Shown here: piece after piece, positions 1-5,412 of the stretch
Position numbering within the stretch: the first letter of the stretch is position 1
Layout: every line of letters begins with the position of its first letter
NCBI GenBank assembly: GCA_003696875.1
Contig: RFHL01001045.1
Location: 1-5,482 of the forward strand
Direction: 5' to 3'
DNA from: Bacteroidota bacterium
GTDB lineage: Bacteria > Bacteroidota > Bacteroidia > J057
Length of the DNA: 5,482 nucleotides
Notes under the pieces: model-generated
The model's database searches: none
The model's input: the letters and a program-made list of their open reading frames with translations, nothing else
What the model was told of the DNA's origin: nothing
Translations under genes and position numbers: made by a program

Positions 1-1
1 C

Positions 2-850
2 GGCGCCAACTCCGGCATCGGCAAGGCCACAGCCCTCGGCCTCGCCAAGCGAGGCGGCCGGGTCCTGATGATCTGCCGCGACTGGGTCAAAGGCCAAAAC
101 GCCCGGGACGAGATCGTTGAGCAGAGCTGGAACCAGGATGTACACGTCCTGAAAGCCGACCTCGCGCTGCAAACTGACATTCGTAAACTCGCGCGCCGGC
201 TTCACACCGAACAGCCCCGGATAGACATCCTCGTCCACAATGCGGGGGCTTATTTTCACGATCGTCTGGAGACCCGCGAAGGCCTGGAAAAGACCTGGGC
301 CATCAACGTGATGGCGCCCTTTCTGCTGACCCATCTCCTCCGGGATATGCTCAGCCGCAGCGAAGACGCCCGCGTGATCAATATCGGTTCCATCGGGGAG
401 CGCTTTGGCTCCCTGGATTTTGAAGACCTGCAGGCCCGCCGGGGATATCAAGCCAATAGTGCCTACAACGCCTCCAAGCTGGCCCTGACGATGCTCACCT
501 ATGAGCAGGCCCGCCGCTATGCCGATCAGGGCATCAAAGTCAATGTGGTGAATCCCGGGGGAGTAAAAACCCATCTGGTCCGGCAAGCCCGGCGCTTGCC
601 CCTCCACCTGCGCATCGCTTACAGCCTGGCCCAGCCCTTTCTGCTAACCCCCAAGGAAGGAGCCGATACCCCCATTTTCCTCGCCACTGAAGAGAGCCTG
701 GCTGAAAGTACCGGTCAATACTACCACCGCCGCAAAGCCAAAACCAGCTCTGCCGCTTCCCATGACCGAAAGGCAGCTGCCCGCCTGTGGCAGGCGTGTG
801 AGGAGTTGGTCATTCCCGTTGCCGCGTCAGGGACGGTTTCCGCCTCCTGA
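2..850 (+). CDS. SDR-family NAD(P)-dependent oxidoreductase, retinol-dehydrogenase-like (5' end cut by the window)
   Basis: This is a cytoplasmic short-chain dehydrogenase/reductase that would oxidise or reduce an alcohol/carbonyl substrate with NAD(P)(H); the substrate cannot be read from sequence. The frame is open to the left edge and already encodes the Rossmann glycine motif GANSGIGK at visible residues 1-8, so the ATG at 68 is internal and the true start lies a short way upstream. Of 282 visible residues, the cofactor loop Asp is D53 (ADLA), the NAG motif is N80-G82 (HNAG here instead of the usual NNAG), the catalytic Ser is S130 (INIGS), and the YxxxK pair is Y155/K159 (YNASK). A PG motif follows at 185-186. 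The 25-residue Ser-to-Tyr spacing and the KAAARLW tail fit the RDH11-14/WWOX-like subgroup. The 3' end overlaps the convergent DUF4174 gene by 24 bp, with no terminator between them. Family assignment is firm; function is open. Confidence 0.93.
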   Translation, partial: GANSGIGKATALGLAKRGGRVLMICRDWVKGQNARDEIVEQSWNQDVHVLKADLALQTDIRKLARRLHTEQPRIDILVHNAGAYFHDRLETREGLEKTWAINVMAPFLLTHLLRDMLSRSEDARVINIGSIGERFGSLDFEDLQARRGYQANSAYNASKLALTMLTYEQARRYADQGIKVNVVNPGGVKTHLVRQARRLPLHLRIAYSLAQPFLLTPKEGADTPIFLATEESLAESTGQYYHRRKAKTSSAASHDRKAAARLWQACEELVIPVAASGTVSAS

Positions 851-1267
851 CTGTCGGCGCATCTCAGCTTGTCGCATCGGCATGGTGTCGATGAGCGCGT
901 ACAGGTCTTCCCGGCTGAGTATCGCGCCGACCCGGCGCGCCTTTTCCCCGCCATCCTTGCCGATGAGCAGGACGGTAAAGGTGCCTGACTCAATCTGGAA
1001 ACGCTCGTAGAGCGCCGGGGCATCCGTATCCCCGGCAGGCAGGCGAATCAGCTGCAGGTCCCGCTCGGCCCAACCGTGGGGGTCTGCGACAGGGATGGCT
1101 TCCTGCTGATCCATCAGGTCCGGGGCTGCTCCGGGATGAAACACCAGCACCAGGCGGTGCTGCCAGCGATGCGACCGGAGCAGGTCCGGTGACACCTGGC
1201 TCATCAGCAGGGGCATGAGCCCTATCAGAGAAAGAAACAATATCCACTTCATACCTGACCTAACCAT
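827..1267 (-). CDS. DUF4174 domain-containing exported protein
   Basis: This is a small protein of 146 aa. Residues 1-24 look like a signal peptide: a short basic n-region, then the hydrophobic stretch WILFLSLIGLMPLLM. This suggests export to the periplasm or envelope. The rest matches the DUF4174 pattern: a first strand LVLVFHPG (39-46), ERDLQLIRL (68-76), LLIGKDGGEKAR (100-111), and the diagnostic end LIDTMPMRQAEMR (125-137). The family, also found in animal SRPX/CCDC80 proteins, is thought to be thioredoxin/peroxiredoxin-like, but no CxxC pair is present, so classical redox activity is not supported. I chose the ATG at 1267 because AAAGGA lies 8 nt upstream; the ATG at 1252 (141 aa, beginning MKWILF) is the alternative and gives an equally good signal peptide. 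It follows the Rieske gene by 22 bp on the same strand, so the two are probably co-transcribed. Its last 8 codons lie antisense to the end of the SDR gene. Biological role is unknown. Confidence 0.88.
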   Translation of the reverse strand: MVRSGMKWILFLSLIGLMPLLMSQVSPDLLRSHRWQHRLVLVFHPGAAPDLMDQQEAIPVADPHGWAERDLQLIRLPAGDTDAPALYERFQIESGTFTVLLIGKDGGEKARRVGAILSREDLYALIDTMPMRQAEMRRQSGGGNRP

Positions 1268-1275
1268 GGGCCAAG

Positions 1276-1281
1276 TCCTTT
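1276..1281 (-). promoter_or_regulatory. Shine-Dalgarno site for the DUF4174 gene
   Basis: Read on the minus strand, AAAGGA sits 8 nt before the ATG at 1267, inside the 22-bp gap after the Rieske stop codon. It is one of the few good ribosome-binding sequences in this window and favours the 1267 start over 1252, for which the spacing would be 23 nt. A weaker AGGT lies 5 nt before the 1252 ATG, so the alternative is not excluded. Confidence 0.5.
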
Positions 1282-1289
1282 GGTTTGAG

Positions 1290-2393
1290 TTAGGACTCCA
1301 GCGCCGCCGCCAGCAGGCGGTGAAACTGGTGCACAGCCACCTCCATCCGGGGTGAGAAGCGCCCCCGCTGGTACAGCCGGGAACCGATCCCGCGCTGCAC
1401 CGCCTCGACCACGGCCTCATCCTCCAGTTCGGTCTGATGCAGTAGCTCCCGTTGCGTAGCGTCATAAAGGTCTGGGCGCCAGACGAACGTCTCGAAGCGC
1501 ACCCGCGTCCGGGTCATGCCCAGCGGCTCTACCTGGTTGAGCGACACCCCCCAGGGATAGACATTGAGCATGAGGTGGGGAAAGAGCCAGAAGTAAAAAG
1601 CCGCCACACGCTGGCCTGCCTCCGGATGGTCATCCGGGAGGTCAAAGACCGGCTCGTCCGCCCCCTTGGCCGTACCGACCTGCAGATTGCCCCCCGGAAA
1701 TAACTCATAGCGGTAATCGCCGTAGTCGATCACCCGGTTGAGGGCGGGATGGACGTAGGGAATGTGAAAGCCTTCGAGGTAATTGTCAACATAAAGCGCC
1801 CAGTGGGCGGCAACTTCATACTCCCGGCTGTAAGCCGGCTGGTGTTGCAATTGGTCCCAGGGCAGGAAGCCCACCCGGGCATGCAGCGGCTGCACCCATT
1901 CGATCCAGGGTTGCTGCGGATCCAGCGAGGCAAAGACCAGATCCCCCCAATTGGCGGTGGCTACCACCGGCAAGCTGTCGCCGGGACGGGGAAAACCGGT
2001 CGCCCCTGCAAACTCCGGCATACTCAGAAAGCGGCCATCCAGGCCGAAGCGACGACCATGATACCGACAGCGCAGCTGCTGGCAGGGGCCAGCTTGCTGA
2101 ACCACCAGATGTCCCCGATGGGTGCACACATTGGAGAGGGTGCGAAGCTGCCCCTGCTGGTCCCGTACCAGGGCGAGGGGCTCATCCAGCAGGCCTTCCA
2201 GCAGGGTGACCGGCCGGGCGCTGCCCGGCGTGGGCAGGGCGCCCGCACTGCCCACCCAATGCCAGGCCCGGGCAAAAACCTCCTCCCGCAGCCGCCCAAA
2301 GGCGGCGGGGTCGCGATAAAAATTCGCCGGCAGCGTATGCGCCTGCCGGATGTCTGCCTCGACCCTGTAGGGTCGTGAGTGATCGGTGTGCAT
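1290..2393 (-). CDS. Rieske [2Fe-2S] ring-hydroxylating oxygenase alpha-subunit-like protein
   Basis: This 367-aa protein is predicted to be a cytoplasmic terminal oxygenase that activates O2 at a mononuclear iron, with electrons relayed through a Rieske cluster. The N-terminal Rieske domain (about 45-155) has ligands C90/H92 (CTHRGH) and C109/H112 (CRYHG). The C-terminal catalytic domain carries DNYLEGFHIPYVH, giving iron ligands H210 and H215, with E207 as the likely bridging acid. D325 in LEDEAVVEAVQRG is the likely third ligand. The block FYFWLFPHLMLNVYPWG (266-282) and the end SRLYQRGRFSPRMEVAVHQFH place it in the choline monooxygenase/GbcA/CntA-like branch (COG4638) rather than near naphthalene dioxygenase; the substrate cannot be told. 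All metal ligands are present and the gene is intact, although shorter than the 400-plus residues of many family members. The ATG at 2393 has no strong Shine-Dalgarno sequence. No ferredoxin, reductase or beta subunit is nearby. It is the first gene of a pair with DUF4174. Confidence 0.93.
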   Translation of the reverse strand: MHTDHSRPYRVEADIRQAHTLPANFYRDPAAFGRLREEVFARAWHWVGSAGALPTPGSARPVTLLEGLLDEPLALVRDQQGQLRTLSNVCTHRGHLVVQQAGPCQQLRCRYHGRRFGLDGRFLSMPEFAGATGFPRPGDSLPVVATANWGDLVFASLDPQQPWIEWVQPLHARVGFLPWDQLQHQPAYSREYEVAAHWALYVDNYLEGFHIPYVHPALNRVIDYGDYRYELFPGGNLQVGTAKGADEPVFDLPDDHPEAGQRVAAFYFWLFPHLMLNVYPWGVSLNQVEPLGMTRTRVRFETFVWRPDLYDATQRELLHQTELEDEAVVEAVQRGIGSRLYQRGRFSPRMEVAVHQFHRLLAAALES

Positions 2394-2586
2394 GCAATCT
2401 GTTTGCCTGGTGATGCCGGCCCATCGGTCCTTTTCCCCGGATCAAGATAGCAGCCCCCACTGGCTCCCCCAAGGCCATTGGTAAATTGCTGGTGAAGATG
2501 GAAGAAAAAAACAATGTTTAGCCTATCATTTTCCGCTCCCATGCGTTAGGACGAGTACCATCTCACCTTGATCTATCCCTTTCGTC
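2394..2586. promoter_or_regulatory. Divergent intergenic region between the Rieske operon and the DUF3089 operon
   Basis: These 193 bp must contain the start signals of both operons. The half nearer the DUF3089 gene is AT-richer, with an A-tract at 2505-2511. For the minus-strand operon I see one weak Bacteroidota-style candidate: TTG (complement of 2470-2472), 20 nt, then TATCTTGA (complement of 2442-2449) against consensus TAnnTTTG, about 50 bp before the Rieske ATG. For the plus strand no comparable pair stands out. A short imperfect palindrome, CCAAGGCCATTGG, lies at 2469-2481 and overlaps the candidate -33 element. The region is a promoter region by position; the individual elements are weak. 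Confidence 0.45.
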
Positions 2587-3609
2587 ATGAAACGTCTTCT
2601 GTGGCTTCTGATTCCGGTGGTCGTCCTGACCGCCTGTTCCGACCTCAAGCCTCCCAAGCGGCCCTTTGCCAGCTACGAGCTCCCACCTCCCCCGGACTAC
2701 CGGCAGCCCGAAGCCTGGTCCTGCCTCCCTGACCGAGAAGACAGCGGCGACCTGACACCCCCCGGGGTCTCCCCCGAAAACCAGGCCGCAGCATCGGTAG
2801 ACGTATTTTTTATCCACCCGACCACCTTCGAAGGCGGCGTAGCCTGGAATGCCCATCCCCTCGACCGGGAACTAAATGCCAAGACCGACGAATGGGCTAT
2901 TCGGCATCAGGCGACCGTCTACAATGTTGCCGCCCGGGTCTACGCCCCGCGCTACCGGCAAATGGCCCTGGGTGGCTTCTTTACGGAAGACAGCGCCTCC
3001 AAACATGCGGCGCTGCGCATCGCCTATGAGGACGTTCGCACGGCTTTCCAGTACTATCTAGCCCACTACAACCAAGGGCGGCCCCTCATCATCGCCGGGC
3101 ACAGCCAGGGCAGCCTGCACGGCATCCACCTGCTCCGGGAGTTTTTTGATGGCAAGCCGCTCCAGGAACAACTGGTAGCGGCCTATCTGCCCGGTTGGCC
3201 GATCCCGGCCAATACCTACGCCCATATCCCTGTCTGCGACTCCGCCACTCAAACCGGCTGCGTGGCGAGCTGGTGCAGTTGGAAAGAAGGGGTCATCCCC
3301 AAAGACTATGACACCTACTACCGAGGGGCTATTGTCGTCAATCCCGTAAGCTGGACGACCGACACCACCATCAGCCGCCAGGAAGCCCACCTGGGCTTTT
3401 TGGGGAAGAACTTCAAGACCATCCACCGGCAGGCCCTGACCACCCAGATACGGGACGGCTATCTGTGGGTAAGCAACCCGCTGCCTTTTTCGCCCCTGCG
3501 CAACTACCACATTGGGGACTACAACCTCTTCTGGGTAGATATCCGGGAAAATGTAGCGGCCCGGGTAGCGGCCTTTCAAGGCCGACCTATCGCCAAGGCC
3601 CACCGATGA
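2587..3609 (+). CDS. DUF3089 family lipoprotein, alpha/beta-hydrolase-like
   Basis: This is a 340-aa envelope lipoprotein with a probable serine-hydrolase fold; the substrate is unknown. Residues 1-17 form a type II signal peptide ending in the lipobox VLTAC, with C17 as the lipidated cysteine. A Pro-rich linker follows (about 22-41). The DUF3089 domain runs from about residue 70 to 335: strand DVFFIHPTTF, nucleophile elbow GHSQGS with S173, a cysteine-containing segment (C217, C225, C230) around GCVASWCSW, and the C-terminal block NYHIGDYNLFWVDIREN, where H308 is a reasonable candidate for the catalytic His. C46 lies in the N-terminal part, so disulfides are possible in the periplasm. Length is normal for the family. 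The residues after C17 (SDLK) only partly resemble the acidic surface-export signal of Bacteroidota, so facing outward is uncertain. The ATG at 2587 has no clear Shine-Dalgarno sequence but fits the signal peptide exactly. Its stop overlaps the start of the HMA-AraC gene (ATGA). Confidence 0.92.
   Translation: MKRLLWLLIPVVVLTACSDLKPPKRPFASYELPPPPDYRQPEAWSCLPDREDSGDLTPPGVSPENQAAASVDVFFIHPTTFEGGVAWNAHPLDRELNAKTDEWAIRHQATVYNVAARVYAPRYRQMALGGFFTEDSASKHAALRIAYEDVRTAFQYYLAHYNQGRPLIIAGHSQGSLHGIHLLREFFDGKPLQEQLVAAYLPGWPIPANTYAHIPVCDSATQTGCVASWCSWKEGVIPKDYDTYYRGAIVVNPVSWTTDTTISRQEAHLGFLGKNFKTIHRQALTTQIRDGYLWVSNPLPFSPLRNYHIGDYNLFWVDIRENVAARVAAFQGRPIAKAHR
3569..3600 (+). promoter_or_regulatory. Possible alternative-pairing element before the regulator start
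   Basis: In the last codons of the DUF3089 gene, CGGCCT-TTCA-AGGCCG (3569-3584) can form a 6-bp hairpin with a 4-nt loop. The sequence CAAGGCC occurs at 3577-3583 and again at 3594-3600; the second copy contains the AAGG that is the likely ribosome-binding site of the next gene (ATG at 3606). GGCCTT at 3570-3575 can therefore pair with either copy, either leaving the site free or covering it. This would fit translational coupling. The bases are visible; regulation is inferred, and chance pairing in GC-rich coding DNA is possible. Confidence 0.25.
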
Positions 3610-4184
3610 GCGCCGGTATGGAACGTACCTATCATATCAAACACATGGTGTGTCCCCGCTGCATCGAGGCGGTCCGGGATACCTTCACCGGACTGGGTGC
3701 GGAGGTCCTGGACGTGTCGCTGGGGAAGGCCCAGGTGGAAATACCCGAAGGCCAGCTTACAGATGCCATGATCGCTGAAGCCCTCGCGAGCCGGGGCTTC
3801 GAGCTTTTGCAGGAGGAGGAAGCTCAGATCATCTCTCAGGTAAAGACCCTGATCGTGAGGCAGATCCATCACCAAGAAGGGCCGCTGGCGGTAAAAAACT
3901 CCGTTTATCTGGCAGAAGCCACCGGCATTCCTTACCCTCGTCTGTCGCGCTTGTTTTCTTCCCGGGAGGGGCTCACTATTGAGCGCTTTACCATTCTACA
4001 AAGAATCGAGCGGGTCAAGGAATGGCTCAGCTATGGCGAATGGACCCTGCCTGAAATGGCTGAACGTCTGGGCTACAGCAGCGGGCAGCACCTCTCCGGG
4101 CAGTTCAAGGCCGTCACGGGCATGACCGTGACCCAGTTTCGGCAGCTGCGCGACCAGCCCCGCCGGGGGCTGGATGAGATCTGA
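3606..4184 (+). CDS. AraC-family transcriptional regulator with N-terminal HMA (heavy-metal-associated) domain
   Basis: This 192-aa protein is a predicted cytoplasmic DNA-binding regulator. Residues 7-68 form an HMA-like ferredoxin fold with the metal-binding loop MVCPRC (C16, C19), ending in the typical GFELL. A short linker leads to an AraC DNA-binding domain (about 95-182) with two helix-turn-helix units: one around LAEATGIPYPRLSRLFS (102-118), the connecting helix LQRIERVKEWLS (131-142), and one around LPEMAERLGYSS and HLSGQFKAVTG (148-172). There is no classical AraC cupin or sugar-sensing domain, so the CxxC domain is the obvious candidate sensor, probably for Cu(I) or another soft metal. 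This HMA-AraC layout recurs in Bacteroidota, but no metal transporter is visible here. The start at 3606 is chosen because ATGA overlaps the upstream stop and AAGG lies 7 nt before it; ATG 3618 is the alternative. It is likely translationally coupled to the DUF3089 lipoprotein. A hairpin lies in its last codons and a terminator 20 bp after its stop. Confidence 0.93.
   Translation: MSAGMERTYHIKHMVCPRCIEAVRDTFTGLGAEVLDVSLGKAQVEIPEGQLTDAMIAEALASRGFELLQEEEAQIISQVKTLIVRQIHHQEGPLAVKNSVYLAEATGIPYPRLSRLFSSREGLTIERFTILQRIERVKEWLSYGEWTLPEMAERLGYSSGQHLSGQFKAVTGMTVTQFRQLRDQPRRGLDEI
4154..4173 (+). repeat. Perfect inverted repeat in the last codons of the regulator gene
   Basis: CCAGCCCC (4154-4161), loop GCCG, GGGGCTGG (4166-4173) gives an 8-bp perfect stem, seven pairs being G-C, starting ten codons before the stop. 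It encodes the variable tail after the DNA-binding domain (QPRRGL region), so protein constraint there is probably low. No T-tract follows, so it is not a standard terminator by itself; it could protect the mRNA 3' end or slow the polymerase ahead of the terminator at 4204-4230. Confidence 0.4.
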
Positions 4185-4203
4185 CGAGCCTACCCAACCC
4201 AAA

Positions 4204-4230
4204 AGGCCCCGCACTCAAGCTGCGGGGCCT
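4204..4230. terminator. Bidirectional intrinsic-type terminator between convergent genes
   Basis: AGGCCCCGCA (4204-4213), 7-nt loop CTCAAGC, TGCGGGGCCT (4221-4230) gives a perfect 10-bp stem. It lies 20 bp after the regulator stop and 24 bp after the stop of the opposing desaturase gene, so one hairpin can serve both. The T-tracts are short: on the minus strand the A-run at 4201-4204 gives about four Ts partly within the stem, and on the plus strand only CAGGTTTGT follows. The hairpin is certain; the efficiency of termination is inferred. Confidence 0.85.
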
Positions 4231-4253
4231 CAGGTTTGTATTCGGCTCACCTA

Positions 4254-5369
4254 TCAGTGAATGGCAGGCATGCCTTCGAAGTCGTAACGCCCCAGATCCC
4301 GCAGCATGATGGTATGCTGCCGGATGGCCCCGGCGAAGGTCTTTTGGGTGTGGTAAGGCAGGCCATACTCCTTGGCCGTTTCCTCTACAATTTTGGAAAT
4401 TTTCTTGTAGTGGATGTGGCAGATGGTCGGGAAGAGGTGGTGCTCAATCTGGTAATTGAGCCCGCCGACAAACCAGGAAAACAGGCGGCTGCCGGGCGCG
4501 AAGTTGGTGGTGGTCAGGAGCTGGTGAATGGCCCAGTTGTTCTCAATTTTCCCGTCCTCGTTGGGGAGGGGGTACTCGGTGGTAGGCATTACGTGAGCCG
4601 GCTGGAAAATGGCCGCGAGCAGCAGACCGGCGATGAAATGCATGAGCCCAAAGCCCAGGAGGACATAGTACCAGGCCACCGGCAGCACGACCATCGGCAG
4701 CACCAACGCATAGGCATAGTAGACAACTTTCCCGATCAGCAGCTCAATCACCATCCGGGTCAGAGACTTCTTTTGCGCCTTGGTCAGGCCCATCTGATGG
4801 TACTTGATCAGCTGGCGAAAGTCCTTGACCGTGATCCAGGCAAAAGTCATCAGCCCGTAAAAAAACCAGGCGTAGAAATGCTGCAAGCGATGGATGGGAT
4901 AACGCTTTTGGTGCGGGGAGAAACGCAGCAACTTGGGCGGGGCAATGTCCTCATCCATGCCGTCGATGTTGGTGAAAGAATGGTGCAGGACGTTGTGCTG
5001 GACCTTCCAGGTCAGGGCCGAGCCGCCCACCAGATCCAACAACATGCCCAGCAGTTTGTTGATGGTCTTATTGTTTGAATAGGCCCCGTGATTGGCGTCG
5101 TGCATGACCGACAAACCAATGCCAGCCTTACCCAAGCCCATCAGGGCAAAAAGCAGGATGGCCTGCCAAACCACTGAGACCGGCAGGAGCAGCATGAACA
5201 AGAAAGGCACAAAGTATAGGGAAACCATGAAAACGGTTTTAAAATACATTGGGCCGTTTCCAAAGCGAGAGATGTTATTTTCTTCGAAGTAGTTTCTGAC
5301 GCGAGACTTCAACACGGACACAAAGTCCTTATCGAGCTCTTTGGCAAATTTTACTACTGGACGATTCAT
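4254..5369 (-). CDS. Membrane fatty-acid (acyl-CoA/acyl-lipid) desaturase, front-end type
   Basis: This 371-aa integral inner-membrane di-iron enzyme is predicted to insert a double bond into a fatty acyl chain. The three histidine boxes are complete: HDANH (90-94), HNVLHH (125-130) and QIEHH (307-311). Gln replacing the first His of the third box is the hallmark of front-end (delta-6/linoleoyl-CoA-like, PF00487) desaturases. Hydrophobic segments lie at about 43-62 and 66-88 before box 1, and further segments lie between boxes 2 and 3. Unlike eukaryotic front-end enzymes there is no fused cytochrome b5 domain (no HPGG), so an external electron donor is needed. The start at 5369 (MNRPVVKF) fits family length; the frame extends upstream only through a TTG at 5459, and that extra stretch overlaps the end of another gene. 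No Shine-Dalgarno sequence is visible. The first third is AT-richer than its neighbours (about 39% GC over 5221-5400). Regiospecificity and substrate cannot be assigned. Confidence 0.94.
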   Translation of the reverse strand: MNRPVVKFAKELDKDFVSVLKSRVRNYFEENNISRFGNGPMYFKTVFMVSLYFVPFLFMLLLPVSVVWQAILLFALMGLGKAGIGLSVMHDANHGAYSNNKTINKLLGMLLDLVGGSALTWKVQHNVLHHSFTNIDGMDEDIAPPKLLRFSPHQKRYPIHRLQHFYAWFFYGLMTFAWITVKDFRQLIKYHQMGLTKAQKKSLTRMVIELLIGKVVYYAYALVLPMVVLPVAWYYVLLGFGLMHFIAGLLLAAIFQPAHVMPTTEYPLPNEDGKIENNWAIHQLLTTTNFAPGSRLFSWFVGGLNYQIEHHLFPTICHIHYKKISKIVEETAKEYGLPYHTQKTFAGAIRQHTIMLRDLGRYDFEGMPAIH

Positions 5370-5412
5370 ACACAAAACAGTTGACAATGAGAGGGAAAAA
5401 AATGGGAGTTGT

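Noticed and set aside
2217..2246. Imperfect GC-rich inverted repeat inside the Rieske gene
   Set aside because: The arms match only with a 2-nt bulge and lie in coding sequence for a Gly/Pro/Ala-rich segment; chance is sufficient.
1749..2378. 209-codon plus-strand open frame antisense to the Rieske gene
   Set aside because: It is opposite an intact, motif-complete gene; the translation is low-complexity, rich in Gly/Gln/Pro, and shows no family signature.
2469..2481. Short palindrome CCAAGGCCATTGG as a possible operator in the divergent region
   Set aside because: Only 4-bp outer arms are symmetric and there is no second copy in the region; too weak to call an operator.
3553..3573. GTAGCGGCC repeated twice with 12-bp period
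   Set aside because: It simply encodes VAARVA in the conserved DUF3089 C-terminal helix; two copies do not make a meaningful tandem repeat.
3058..3603. 181-codon minus-strand open frame antisense to the DUF3089 gene
   Set aside because: It sits opposite the GHSQGS-bearing gene; its Val/Gly-rich composition is typical of antisense shadows.
4236..5078. 280-codon plus-strand open frame antisense to the desaturase
   Set aside because: It lies opposite a gene with all three histidine boxes intact, its translation lacks any recognisable domain, and it runs through the terminator hairpin; it is a shadow of GC-rich coding DNA.
5394..5402. A-run (T-run on the minus strand) as terminator of the edge gene
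   Set aside because: No stem-forming sequence precedes the T-run on the minus strand, so an intrinsic terminator is not supported.
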